A stretch of 7,126 nucleotides of DNA, from the NCBI GenBank assembly GCA_030609125.1, contig JAUWCW010000098.1:1-7126 (forward strand). Direction: 5' to 3'. Shown here in pieces: positions 1-6,924 of the stretch. Source of the DNA: Candidatus Rokuibacteriota bacterium. GTDB taxonomy: Bacteria; JAUVQV01. Below the pieces are notes generated by a model, which did no database searches, was not told the origin of the DNA, and worked only from the letters and a program-made list of their open reading frames with translations. Within the stretch, counting starts at the first letter, position 1; the number at the start of each line of letters is the position of its first letter. The position numbers were made by a program, and so were the translations under genes.

Positions 1-653
1 CGCAGGACCTCTCTCTGCGCCGTCAGCTCTTCGTCCTCGCCGGCCTGAAGTCCGAAGCTCTCGATCTCGCCCTTCTGGAACGAGAGAAAGTCCATGCGGT
101 GGATCTTTTCCTCTTCCCTGGCGGCTATCCTCGCCCGCTCCTGCCGCAGTTCGGTCCAACGGTGAAAGATCTCCCCCAGGGCAAGGCGCCGGTCCGTGAG
201 CCCGCCGAAGCCGTCGAGCAGATCGAGGTGAGTCTCCGGGTGCAGCAGGGACTGATGCTGGTGCTGGCCGTGGATGTCGACCAGCCCGCGGCCGATGGCT
301 TCGAGGGTCGACAGCGTCACCGATCCGCCGTTCACGTAGGCCCGGCTCTTGCCTTTCGAGGGAACAACCCTGCGCAGGACAAGGTCTTCGCCCGAGGCGA
401 GGCCGGCGCTCTCGAGAAGCTTTTCTACGGGGGGGTCGAAGGGTCCGCTGAAGCGGGCCTCCACCACGATCTCCTCCGCGCCTTCGCGCAGGTGTTCCGC
501 CTGTGCCCTGCCGCCGAGGGCCAGGGCCAGGGCCCCGATGATGATGGACTTGCCCGCGCCTGTTTCGCCGGTGAAGACGACCAGGCCCTCCGGGAGCAGC
601 AGGTCCAGCTCCTCGATGACGGCGTAATTTCTGACGCGGAGTTCGCGAAGCAC
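1..653 (-). CDS. recN: DNA repair protein RecN, N-terminal part (runs off the left edge)
   Basis: RecN is an SMC-like ATPase of the cytoplasm that acts at DNA double-strand breaks. Only 217 codons of a protein that is usually about 550 residues are present, so the C-terminal Walker B and signature half lies outside the window. The translated start reads MLRELRVRNYAVIEELDLLL, followed by a Walker A motif GETGAGKS at residues 29-36. The block DIHGQHQHQSLL at 126-137 is the RecN Q-loop region. From about residue 150 the chain becomes charged and helical, with the RecN-type segment MDFLSFQKGEIE, which marks the beginning of the coiled coil. The GTG start at 651-653 directly follows the nadK stop TAG (654-656). 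A GGTGA sequence seven nt upstream can serve as ribosome binding site, which suggests translation coupled to nadK. No frameshift or stop is seen in the visible part. Confidence 0.95.
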   Translation of the reverse strand, partial: MLRELRVRNYAVIEELDLLLPEGLVVFTGETGAGKSIIIGALALALGGRAQAEHLREGAEEIVVEARFSGPFDPPVEKLLESAGLASGEDLVLRRVVPSKGKSRAYVNGGSVTLSTLEAIGRGLVDIHGQHQHQSLLHPETHLDLLDGFGGLTDRRLALGEIFHRWTELRQERARIAAREEEKIHRMDFLSFQKGEIESFGLQAGEDEELTAQREVL

Positions 654-1574
654 CTATCGCTCACCCCACTTGAGCTTCTGTCTGAGGATGCCGAAAAAGT
701 TCCGGTTGGGAGTCCGCACCAGCATGGTCCGGGAGGCGGCCTTGCGGATGACGACCAGGTCCCGGGAGGTTATCCCCAGGCCCGTCTGGCCGTCCAGTGT
801 GAGGTGTATTCCCTGCTCCGACGAACGGATCCGCACTTCCACGGTCACCCTGTCGGGGACGACGAGGGAGCGGTTGCTCAGCGTGTGAGGGCAGATGGGG
901 GTAATGACGATGGCCTCCATGTCGGGGTAGATGATCGGTCCGCCGGCGGCCATGGAGTACGCCGTGCTTCCCGTGGGCGTCGCCACGATGAGCCCGTCGG
1001 CGCGGTAGGTGGTGAGATCCGCGCCGTCCACAGCCGTTTCCATCTCGAACATGCGGCCCAGGGCCCCCTTGTTGAAGACCGCGTCGTTCACGACGAGGTA
1101 GGGGCCGGCTCTTTTCTTCCCCCTCTTGACCGTGGCCTCGAGCATGATCCGCTCGTCCACCAGGCACTTGCCCTTCCAGATCATGTCGAGGGCGGCATCC
1201 AGGTCCTCGAGGGCCGTTTCCGTGAGAAAACCAAGGCTGCCCAGGTTGACGCCGAAAAGGGGGATCTCCTCGGCGTGAACGAGCCGCGCCACCGACAGCA
1301 GTGTCCCGTCACCGCCGAGGACGATGAGCATCTGCGCCCCCGAGCCTGTCAGGTTCGAAGACCGTCGCGTCTTGACGGCTCTCCCCGTCGCGGTGGAGCG
1401 GTCGACAACGACTTCCACGCCCAGTTCGTCGAGGCGCTTCAGAAGATGGGCGACAACCTCCTTGATCCGGGGATGGTGGGGCTTCCCGATGATCCCGACC
1501 TTCCGCGGCGGCTCAAGCTTCCGCCGGACTCCAGGCCCTGATTTCCTTCTCGATCTGCTCTTTGCGGTCACCAT
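654..1574 (-). CDS. nadK: NAD kinase (ATP-NAD kinase)
   Basis: The enzyme phosphorylates NAD to NADP in the cytoplasm. The 306-residue product shows the family motifs in order: GGDGT at 87-91 (phosphate donor binding), NLGSLGF at 110-116, NDAVFNKG at 163-170, the glycine-rich DGLIVATPTGSTAYSMAAGGP at 193-213, TPICPHTLSNRSLVVPD at 225-241 and DGQ at 261-263. The conserved fold begins at KVGIIGKPHHP (residue 25), so there is a basic 24-residue N-terminal extension. No in-frame ATG, GTG or TTG lies closer to the fold. The start is ATG 1572-1574 or the adjacent GTG 1569-1571. Both sit behind a GAGGAGGAG run (1575-1583), which offers acceptable spacing to either. This start makes nadK overlap the end of tlyA by 62 nt. 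The stop TAG abuts the recN start. Function is certain from motifs; the exact start is moderately certain. Confidence 0.96.
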   Translation of the reverse strand: MVTAKSRSRRKSGPGVRRKLEPPRKVGIIGKPHHPRIKEVVAHLLKRLDELGVEVVVDRSTATGRAVKTRRSSNLTGSGAQMLIVLGGDGTLLSVARLVHAEEIPLFGVNLGSLGFLTETALEDLDAALDMIWKGKCLVDERIMLEATVKRGKKRAGPYLVVNDAVFNKGALGRMFEMETAVDGADLTTYRADGLIVATPTGSTAYSMAAGGPIIYPDMEAIVITPICPHTLSNRSLVVPDRVTVEVRIRSSEQGIHLTLDGQTGLGITSRDLVVIRKAASRTMLVRTPNRNFFGILRQKLKWGER

Positions 1575-2307
1575 CTCCTCCTCGCTTCAGGGAAAGAAAA
1601 AACTCCCGGTTGCCGTCTGCGCCCCGAAGAGGCGACTCCGCCCAGCCGCGGACCGGGAAGCCGGCCCCGGAGCTGAACGCCACCAGGTCGAGCAGCACTT
1701 CGCGGTGCAGTGAAGGGTCCCTGACGATTCCTCCTTTCCCCACCCTGCCCCTGCCCACCTCGAACTGGGGCTTGACGAGGGCGACCATATCTCCCTCCCG
1801 CCGCAGAAACTCAGCCGTCGGCGGCAGAACCAGCTTGAGGGAGATGAACGACGTGTCGACCACCGCAAGATCACACTCCTCGGGAATCAGACCCCGCCCG
1901 GCCTTCCTGATATTGACACGGTCGAGGCGGACGACACGCGGATCCTTCTGAAGCTTCCATGCCAGCTGGCCATACCCCACGTCGATGGCGTAAACCCTGG
2001 CCGCCCCCCTCTGGAGCAGACAGTCGGTGAAACCGCCGGTGGATGCGCCGACGTCGACGGCGACTTTCCCCTCCACGCCGAGAGAAAACGCGTCGAGCGC
2101 TCCCGCCAGCTTCTCGCCTCCGCGGCTGACGTAAGGCCTTTCGCCGCCGGCGACGGTAATGCCGCTCTCCGGGGGGACCAGCCGGCCCGCCTTGTCCGCC
2201 CGGCGGCCGTCGACCAGAACCTTGCCGCCGAGGATCAGGGCCCTGGCCTTCTGCCTGCTCCCGGCCAGACCCTCCTCGACGAGCCGGAGATCTAGGCGTT
2301 TTCTGAC
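1513..2307 (-). CDS. tlyA: TlyA family rRNA 2'-O-methyltransferase (often annotated hemolysin A), with a non-canonical or damaged start
   Basis: TlyA proteins use S-adenosylmethionine to 2'-O-methylate cytidines in rRNA (23S, in some species also 16S); the hemolysin label is historical. Numbering from the GTC codon at 2305-2307, the product has 264 residues, normal for the family. Residues 2-62 are an S4 RNA-binding domain (RKRLDLRLVEEGL, SRQKARALILGGKVLVDG), followed by the linker RPYVSRGGEKL (57-67). An FtsJ/RrmJ-type Rossmann methyltransferase domain follows, with DVGASTGGFTDCLL at 85-98 (SAM site), YAIDVGYGQL, VVDTSFISL and LVKPQFEVGRG. The K66-D151-K179-E235 set matches, in order and spacing, the catalytic tetrad I recall for mycobacterial TlyA. 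The frame is open up to a TGA at 2428-2430, but no ATG, GTG or TTG occurs in it above GTG 2076, which lies after the whole S4 domain. GTC 2307 sits exactly where homologues begin. It overlaps the end of dxs by 16 nt. Identity is sure; the start is unresolved. Confidence 0.9.
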   Translation of the reverse strand, partial: VRKRLDLRLVEEGLAGSRQKARALILGGKVLVDGRRADKAGRLVPPESGITVAGGERPYVSRGGEKLAGALDAFSLGVEGKVAVDVGASTGGFTDCLLQRGAARVYAIDVGYGQLAWKLQKDPRVVRLDRVNIRKAGRGLIPEECDLAVVDTSFISLKLVLPPTAEFLRREGDMVALVKPQFEVGRGRVGKGGIVRDPSLHREVLLDLVAFSSGAGFPVRGWAESPLRGADGNREFFLSLKRGGDGDRKEQIEKEIRAWSPAEA

Positions 2308-4220
2308 CGTGTCCTCTCCCGACCGGCGGTTCTGCCGTCTTCCTTCCCGAGCATCCTGAGTACGCGCTGGTAGAGCCCCGCCGCGTCCAGGCCGTACTTG
2401 CTCCGCAGAACATCCTGCGACCCGTGCTCAACGAATTCGTCGGGGATGCCCGCCCGCTCAACCTTCACGCCATCCGGCCCGTGCTCGGAGAGAAATTCGA
2501 GCACGGAGCTCCCAAAGCCCCCGGCAAGGACGTTTTCCTCGGCGGTCAGGATGCGGTCCATCGTCGAGGCCAGCCGGCCCAGAAGGGACTCGTCGAGAGG
2601 CTTGATGAAACGGGCGTTGACGACCGTCACTTCCACCCCGTGTTCATCCTCCAGCATCCGGGCCGCCTCCATCGCCGCCGCAAGGCACACGCCCGTGGCG
2701 AGGATGGCCATCTCGGCTCCCCGGCGCTCCACTTCCCAGCTTCCCAGCGGAAGGGGCTTGGGGTCCTCATCGATGGGAACTCCCGCGCCGCTCCCGCGCG
2801 GATACCGGATGGCCGTCGGCCCGTGGTGGTCCAGCGCGGTCCTGAGCATGCGGCAGAGCTCGTTCTCGTCTTTCGGCGCCATGATGACCAGGTTCGGAAT
2901 GTGCCTGAGGTAGGAGAGGTCGAAGAGCCCGTGGTGCGTCGGACCGTCGTCTCCCACCAGGCCGCCGCGGTCCAGGACGAAGACGACGGGAAGCTTCTGC
3001 AGACAGACGTCGTGAAGGATCTGGTCGTAGCCCCGCTGCAGGAAGGTCGAGTAGATGGCGACCACCGGCTTTATCCCCTGGGTGGCAAGTCCCGCGGCAA
3101 ACGTCACCGCGTGCTGCTCGGCTATACCCACATCGTAGCAGCGCTCGGGGAAGGCCTCGGCGAACTTCGCCAGCCCCGTCCCCTCCAGCATGGCGGCCGT
3201 GATGCCGACGATCCTGCTGTCCTTTACGGCCTCCCGTATGAGGGCGTCGGCAAAGACGGCCGTGTACGACGGCGGCCCCCCCTTGCTGAGGCACTTGCCG
3301 GTCTTGATGTCGAAGGGACCCAGGCCGTGGAAGAGGGCGGGGTTCTTCTCCGCCGGGGCGTAGCCCTTGCCTTTTCTGGTGACGACGTGCACCAGGATCG
3401 GCCTCTTGAGCTTCCGCACGTTGCGGAAGTTCTCGATCAGGTGCTGTATACCGTGACCGGGTATGGGCCCCACGTACTTGAAGCCGAGCTCTTCGAAGAG
3501 CATGCCGGGGATTACAAGCGACTTGGCGGCCTCCTCGACGCGCTTGGCGAAGCGGACCGCGGACTCGCCGACCTTCGGCAGGGAGCCGACGATCTTCTCG
3601 AACTCGTCCCGGAACCAGGTGGAGAACTGCCCCGTCATGAGTCTGTTCATGTAGGCCGAAAGCGCCCCCACGTTGGGAGAGATGGACATCTCGTTGTCGT
3701 TCAGCACCACCACGATGTCCTTCCCGAGATGACCGGCGTGATTGAGCCCCTCGAACGCTTCGCCGGCGGTCATCGACCCGTCTCCGATGACGGCAATGAC
3801 CTTGTAGTCCTCGCCGAGGGCGTCGCGTGCCTCCACCATGCCGTTGGCGGCGGATATGCTCGTGCCGCTGTGCCCGGTTCCAAAGGAGTCGTGGGGGCTC
3901 TCGGAGCGCTTCGGGAAACCGGAGATCCCCCCGTACTGGCGAAGGGTGCCAAAGCGTTCCTGCCGCCCGGTGAGGAGCTTGTGGGCGTAGCACTGGTGCC
4001 CCACATCCCAGACAATCTTGTCCCTGGGCGTGGGGAAGACCGTGTGCAGCGCCAGTGTCAGCTCCACCACACCCAGGCTCGAAGCCAGGTGTCCGCCGGT
4101 GCGGGAGACGGTGGTTATGATCGTCTCCCGGATCTCCGCCGCCAGCTGCTTCATCTCGTCGGGGGTGAGGCGGGCCAGGTCCGCCCCGCCGGCAATGCCG
4201 CTGAGAATCTTCCTTTTCAA
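2292..4220 (-). CDS. dxs: 1-deoxy-D-xylulose-5-phosphate synthase
   Basis: Dxs condenses pyruvate with glyceraldehyde 3-phosphate, using thiamine diphosphate, to give 1-deoxy-D-xylulose 5-phosphate, the first step of the MEP isoprenoid pathway. The product has 642 residues, close to the family's usual 620-640. Visible motifs are TGGHLASSLG at 41-50 (the conserved active-site His is H44), WDVGHQCYAHKLLTGR at 71-86, and the thiamine diphosphate motif that begins GDGSMTAGEAFEGLNHAG at 147 and ends at LNDN 173-176. The transketolase-like second domain carries GIAEQHAVTFAAG at 365-377 (catalytic Glu E368) and DRGGLVGDDGPTHHG at 417-431. The C-terminal domain runs from about 500 to 625 and ends in a short basic-acidic tail. 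I chose the TTG start at 4218-4220 because GAGGAG (4229-4234) lies eight nt upstream and the protein then begins MKRKILSGI, as homologues do. It starts one nt after the ispA stop. A longer in-frame start at 4283 would overlap ispA by about 60 nt and adds sequence unlike the family. Confidence 0.97.
   Translation of the reverse strand: MKRKILSGIAGGADLARLTPDEMKQLAAEIRETIITTVSRTGGHLASSLGVVELTLALHTVFPTPRDKIVWDVGHQCYAHKLLTGRQERFGTLRQYGGISGFPKRSESPHDSFGTGHSGTSISAANGMVEARDALGEDYKVIAVIGDGSMTAGEAFEGLNHAGHLGKDIVVVLNDNEMSISPNVGALSAYMNRLMTGQFSTWFRDEFEKIVGSLPKVGESAVRFAKRVEEAAKSLVIPGMLFEELGFKYVGPIPGHGIQHLIENFRNVRKLKRPILVHVVTRKGKGYAPAEKNPALFHGLGPFDIKTGKCLSKGGPPSYTAVFADALIREAVKDSRIVGITAAMLEGTGLAKFAEAFPERCYDVGIAEQHAVTFAAGLATQGIKPVVAIYSTFLQRGYDQILHDVCLQKLPVVFVLDRGGLVGDDGPTHHGLFDLSYLRHIPNLVIMAPKDENELCRMLRTALDHHGPTAIRYPRGSGAGVPIDEDPKPLPLGSWEVERRGAEMAILATGVCLAAAMEAARMLEDEHGVEVTVVNARFIKPLDESLLGRLASTMDRILTAEENVLAGGFGSSVLEFLSEHGPDGVKVERAGIPDEFVEHGSQDVLRSKYGLDAAGLYQRVLRMLGKEDGRTAGRERTRSENA
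2313..2319 (-). promoter_or_regulatory. Putative tlyA ribosome binding site (GGAGAGG)
   Basis: This GA-rich site lies inside the last codons of dxs. Its GAGG core ends five nt before the GTC codon at 2305-2307, which is a normal spacing. It supports initiation at or very near GTC 2307 even though that codon is not a standard start. The next possible start, ACG at 2308-2310, would be only two nt from the site, which is too close. Confidence 0.5.
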
Positions 4221-4221
4221 C

Positions 4222-5103
4222 TCAGTGGCTCCTCTTCTCGATGAAGAGGGCCATCGCCCGGAGAAGGTCCGCTTCCTCGCCAAAGTCCGCCAGCGCTTCG
4301 ATGGCCTCTTCTATCAGCTCCCGCGCTCTCAGGCGCGACGATTGCAGGCCGAACAGCGCCGGGTAGGTCGCCTTCAGGTGACGCCTGTCGCGCCCCGTCG
4401 CCTTGCCGGTCTCTTCGGGATCTCCCTCGATGTCCAGGATGTCGTCAACGATCTGGAACCCCAGCCCGATCCTCCTCCCGTAGGCGGTCAGGGCCTTGAG
4501 TTCCCTATTGCCCGCGCCGACGGCCAGGGCGCCGCAGCGCACCGAAGCCTGGATCATGGCCCCGGTCTTGTGGGTGTGGATGTACTCCAGCGACGGCAGG
4601 TCAACTTCGTTTCCCGCGGCGTTCAGGTCGGCCATCTGACCGCCTATCAGACCCGCCGGACCGCAGGCGACGGCGATTTCCACGATGATCCGAAGCCGCC
4701 TCTCGAGCGGTATCCCTTCGGCCTCCCCCAGAACCTGGAAAGCCTGGGTGAGAAGGGCGTCCCCGGCCAGGATGGCCACAGCCTCGCTGAACTGCTTGTG
4801 GCTGGTAAGCTTCCCCCGCCGGTAGGTGTCGTCGTCCATGGCGGGCAGGTCGTCGTGAATGAGCGAGTAGGTGTGGATCATCTCCAGGGCCGCCGCGACC
4901 GGCATGGCCTCCACCCTGTCGGCGCCCAGGCACCCGGCGGCGGCCAGCGCCAGGGAAGGCCGGAGCCGCTTGCCTCCGTCGAGGGCGCTGTAGCGGATCG
5001 CCTCCGCCAGCGGGGACGGATACCGGCTCCCCCGGGGGAGAACCCGGTCGAGAAAGGCCTCCACCTCGCGGGCGGTGCCGGCAAGATACGCTGCTATGTC
5101 CAC
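4222..5103 (-). CDS. ispA: Polyprenyl synthase, farnesyl diphosphate synthase type (IspA)
   Basis: This trans-prenyltransferase joins dimethylallyl or geranyl diphosphate with isopentenyl diphosphate, giving C15 (possibly C20) prenyl diphosphates for quinones, undecaprenyl carriers and other lipids. The 293-residue length fits. DGGKRLRP at 42-49 binds isopentenyl diphosphate. The first aspartate-rich motif is DDLPAMD at 84-90 with the two-residue insertion typical of bacterial farnesyl synthases, and Tyr79 stands five residues before it, as in E. coli IspA (TYSLIHDD). ILAGDALLTQAF at 111-122, GGQMADL at 154-160, HKTGAMI at 178-184 and the second motif DDILD at 220-224 follow, then the K-TYPALFGL segment. 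The GTG start at 5101-5103 has GAGGAG (5109-5114) five nt upstream. The gene begins 20 nt after the xseB stop and ends one nt before the dxs start. Product chain length cannot be settled from sequence alone; geranylgeranyl synthase is the alternative. Confidence 0.95.
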   Translation of the reverse strand: MDIAAYLAGTAREVEAFLDRVLPRGSRYPSPLAEAIRYSALDGGKRLRPSLALAAAGCLGADRVEAMPVAAALEMIHTYSLIHDDLPAMDDDTYRRGKLTSHKQFSEAVAILAGDALLTQAFQVLGEAEGIPLERRLRIIVEIAVACGPAGLIGGQMADLNAAGNEVDLPSLEYIHTHKTGAMIQASVRCGALAVGAGNRELKALTAYGRRIGLGFQIVDDILDIEGDPEETGKATGRDRRHLKATYPALFGLQSSRLRARELIEEAIEALADFGEEADLLRAMALFIEKRSH

Positions 5104-5122
5104 GCCTTCTCCTCTTCGGGCC

Positions 5123-5407
5123 TCAGAAGGGGAGGCCTTCCTGGTCTTCCTCTTCCTCGCCGGGGCCGAAGGGGCGGGGCGTCTTTTTCCCCTCCCCGTC
5201 GCGAAGGAGGATCTCCACCTTCTGCTCCGCCTCGTTGAGTTTCCCTTCGAGAAGACGGGAGAGCTTCACCCCTTCCTCGAAGACCTCCAGGGATTTCTCC
5301 AGGGGGAGCTCCGCCTCCTCGAGCTCCTTGACGATCTCTTCCAGGCGGCCCAAGGCCTCCTCGAAAGTCGGCTCCTTGTCCTGCGTTGCGGCCCTTTTCC
5401 TCGCCAT
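5123..5407 (-). CDS. xseB: Exodeoxyribonuclease VII small subunit
   Basis: XseB binds in several copies to the XseA subunit and is needed for exonuclease VII activity on single-stranded DNA. The product is 94 residues, within the family range of about 65-100. The core PTFEEALGRLEEIVKELEEA at 13-32, followed by LPLEKSLEVFEEGVKLSRLLEGKLNEAEQKVEIL to about residue 68, is the two-helix XseB signature. A charged tail rich in glutamate follows (GEEEEDQEGLPF). ATG 5405-5407 was chosen because GGAGGA at 5417-5422 lies nine nt upstream and the protein then begins MARKRAATQDKEPTF. A longer frame from GTG 5456-5458 is open but adds an N-terminus with no family resemblance and no good binding site. It lies 60 nt downstream of xseA and 19 nt upstream of ispA, in the operon order common for these genes. 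Confidence 0.95.
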   Translation of the reverse strand: MARKRAATQDKEPTFEEALGRLEEIVKELEEAELPLEKSLEVFEEGVKLSRLLEGKLNEAEQKVEILLRDGEGKKTPRPFGPGEEEEDQEGLPF

Positions 5408-5467
5408 CTTACCGTTTCCTCCGAAAATAGATCCTTCCGAATCCCTGTAGTATTTCACACTTGTGCT

Positions 5468-6847
5468 TCAGCTATCAACTTCTTCCTCCCCACCGGAGTC
5501 CCCGGAGTCGAGGACCCGGCAGTGGAGCTCTCCCCGGTGAAGCCGGACGCTCAATTCCGACCGGGGAGGCACGGCCCCGGCGTCCTTCACCACCTCCATG
5601 GAAGGCTTGAGCCGGCAGATGCTGTACCCCCGGGCCAGAACAGCCAGGGGGCTCAGGGCCCCCAGCTGTGCGGCCAGGCGGGCCAGCCCTTTTCGTCCGT
5701 CCCGGAGAGGCGCCACGACGGCCGCTTCCAGCCTCTCCCGGGCCCGAACAAAACGCTGTGCAAGCAGCGCCTGCCGCGCCCTGGGGGAAAGGTGCGAGAG
5801 GGCTTCCCTGAGGCCCGCCAGGGTGCGTCTTCCCCCTTCCGTGACGGAAGTCATCCCGTTTCTCAGGTCCCGGTCCAGATCGTCGACACCCTGGGCAAAC
5901 TCTCTGAGAGCACGCATCCGGTCGCTGATCATGCGCTGCACGGCCAGCGATTCCACACCGTGCCGGGCCCTCTGAAGGTGCCCGGAGACGGCGGTGGAGA
6001 GGCTCCTCGAAAGGCCCTCGATTCTCGACTCGAGGTTCCGCTTGTTCTGCACCACCAACTCCGCCGCCGCCGACGGCGTAGGGGCCCTCAGGTCGGCGAC
6101 AAAGTCGGCGATGGTGAAGTCGCTCTCGTGCCCGACGGCGGAGACGACGGGAATCTCCGAGGCGGCGATGGCGCGGGCCACCTCCTCCTCGTTGAAGGCC
6201 CACAGATCCTCCATCGATCCGCCCCCCCGGCCGACGATCAGAACGTCCACATCCCGCATGGCGTTGAATTCCCGGATGGCCGCGGCGATCTCACCTGCGG
6301 CCCCTTCCCCCTGGACCCGCACCGGGTTGAGGAGGATGCCGACCGTGCTGAACCGTCTCTGAAGGACGTTGATGATGTCCCTCACCGCCGCCCCTTTCGG
6401 GCTCGTCACCACTCCCACTTTCCGGGGAAGCAGGGGAAGAGGCCTCTTTCTCTCCTCCTCGAAGAGACCCTCCCCCCGAAGCTTCTCCCGCAGCTGCTCA
6501 AAGGCGAGCTGCAGGGCCCCTTTGCCCTTGGGTTCCAGCGATTCGACAATCAGCTGATACTGGCCCCGCTTCTCGTAGAGCGTGAGCTCTCCGGCGGCAA
6601 CCACCGCGAGCCCGTCGCGCACTTCGAACCTCACGTCCCGCGCGGAAAAGCGGAACATGGCGGCGGATATCTGACCGTCTCCATCCTTGAGGGAGAAATA
6701 GGCGTGCCCGGAATGATAGAGCTTGAAATTGGAGATTTCCCCCTCCACCCAGACCCGCGGGAACGCCTCTTCCAGAATGCTCCTGGCGGCGCGGTTGAGT
6801 TCGGTAACGGTCCAGATCTTTCTGGTATCGTCGGAGAGTTCCTGCAT
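5468..6847 (-). CDS. xseA: Exodeoxyribonuclease VII large subunit
   Basis: XseA is the catalytic subunit of exonuclease VII, which degrades single-stranded DNA from both ends and acts in repair and mismatch correction. Numbered from the GTG at 6853, the product has 461 residues (459 from the ATG at 6847), typical for the family. An N-terminal OB-fold covers about 12-106 (WTVTELNRAARSILEEAF, VWVEGEISNFK, GHAYFSLKD). The catalytic domain starts near 125 and contains VVTSPKGAAVRDI at 148-160, GRGGGSMEDLWAFNEE at 208-223 and the SAVGHESDFTIADFVADLRAPTPS segment from 238; D159, R209, H242 and D245 are candidate active-site residues. A long helical region (about 270-395) precedes the C-terminal SPLAVLARGYSI (401-412) that ends the family core. 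Start is ATG 6845-6847 or GTG 6851-6853; neither has a clear Shine-Dalgarno site. It is the first gene of the operon, directly behind a good promoter. Confidence 0.96.
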   Translation of the reverse strand: MQELSDDTRKIWTVTELNRAARSILEEAFPRVWVEGEISNFKLYHSGHAYFSLKDGDGQISAAMFRFSARDVRFEVRDGLAVVAAGELTLYEKRGQYQLIVESLEPKGKGALQLAFEQLREKLRGEGLFEEERKRPLPLLPRKVGVVTSPKGAAVRDIINVLQRRFSTVGILLNPVRVQGEGAAGEIAAAIREFNAMRDVDVLIVGRGGGSMEDLWAFNEEEVARAIAASEIPVVSAVGHESDFTIADFVADLRAPTPSAAAELVVQNKRNLESRIEGLSRSLSTAVSGHLQRARHGVESLAVQRMISDRMRALREFAQGVDDLDRDLRNGMTSVTEGGRRTLAGLREALSHLSPRARQALLAQRFVRARERLEAAVVAPLRDGRKGLARLAAQLGALSPLAVLARGYSICRLKPSMEVVKDAGAVPPRSELSVRLHRGELHCRVLDSGDSGGEEEVDS

Positions 6848-6849
6848 GC

Positions 6850-6876
6850 TCACGTCAGGTTGGGAATGACACGTGA
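6850..6876 (-). repeat. Inverted repeat over the xseA start region
   Basis: In the minus-strand transcript TCACGT (6871-6876) can pair with ACGTGA (6850-6855). The stem may extend by CA/TG pairs past a two-nt bulge. The GTG start at 6853 is inside the right arm and the ATG at 6847 lies just after it. Such a hairpin could limit initiation, but a six-bp stem can arise by chance. Confidence 0.3.
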
Positions 6877-6884
6877 AAGGTCAT
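6855..6884 (-). other. Possible nine-codon upstream reading frame in the xseA leader
   Basis: An ATG at 6882-6884, a few nt from the predicted transcription start, opens a frame MTFHVSFPT ending in TGA at 6855-6857. This stop is one nt before the GTG and seven nt before the ATG proposed for xseA. With so short a leader it would be translated nearly leaderless; GGAG lies only one nt upstream of the ATG. It may be chance. If used, it could couple ribosomes onto xseA, which lacks its own Shine-Dalgarno site. Confidence 0.2.
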
Positions 6885-6894
6885 ACTCCGGGCG

Positions 6895-6923
6895 ATTCTA
6901 ATACAGCGGGGACCGGGCGTCAA
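6895..6923 (-). promoter_or_regulatory. Sigma70-type promoter of the xseA operon
   Basis: On the minus strand a -35 box TTGACG (6918-6923) is followed, after exactly 17 nt, by a -10 box TAGAAT (6895-6900). Each box differs from consensus at one position. Transcription would start near 6888, giving a leader of roughly 35-41 nt before xseA. No comparably good promoter was seen between the genes, so this one probably drives the whole run. It is a prediction from sequence only. Confidence 0.7.
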
Positions 6924-6924
6924 C

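Noticed and set aside
99-1541. Long plus-strand open frame of 480 codons opposite recN and nadK
   Set aside because: It lies antisense to two genes with full family motifs and its translation resembles no protein; such frames are common opposite GC-rich genes.
2295-2307. Dxs-TlyA fusion by -1 frameshift at the A-run near the end of dxs
   Set aside because: The tlyA frame is -1 to dxs and an A4 run is present, but it does not form a proper slippery heptamer, and both proteins are normally separate.
2424-4244. Long plus-strand open frame of 606 codons opposite dxs
   Set aside because: Antisense shadow of the strong dxs gene, with low-complexity Arg/Gly/Asp-rich translation and no recognisable domain.
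4221-4283. Longer dxs start at 4283
   Set aside because: It would overlap ispA by about 60 nt and add 21 residues absent from the family; TTG 4220 has a well-spaced binding site and a family-like N-terminus.
4018-5238. Plus-strand open frame opposite ispA and the start of dxs
   Set aside because: Antisense to the IspA motifs, and no family features in its own translation.
5408-5467. Internal promoter between xseA and xseB
   Set aside because: TTGATA followed by TACTAC has a 20-nt spacer, and at 17 nt only a weak AAATAC is present, so it falls short of a credible promoter.
5075-6901. Long plus-strand open frame of 608 codons opposite xseB and xseA
   Set aside because: It runs across two confirmed minus-strand genes and their junction; length is explained by third-position GC bias.
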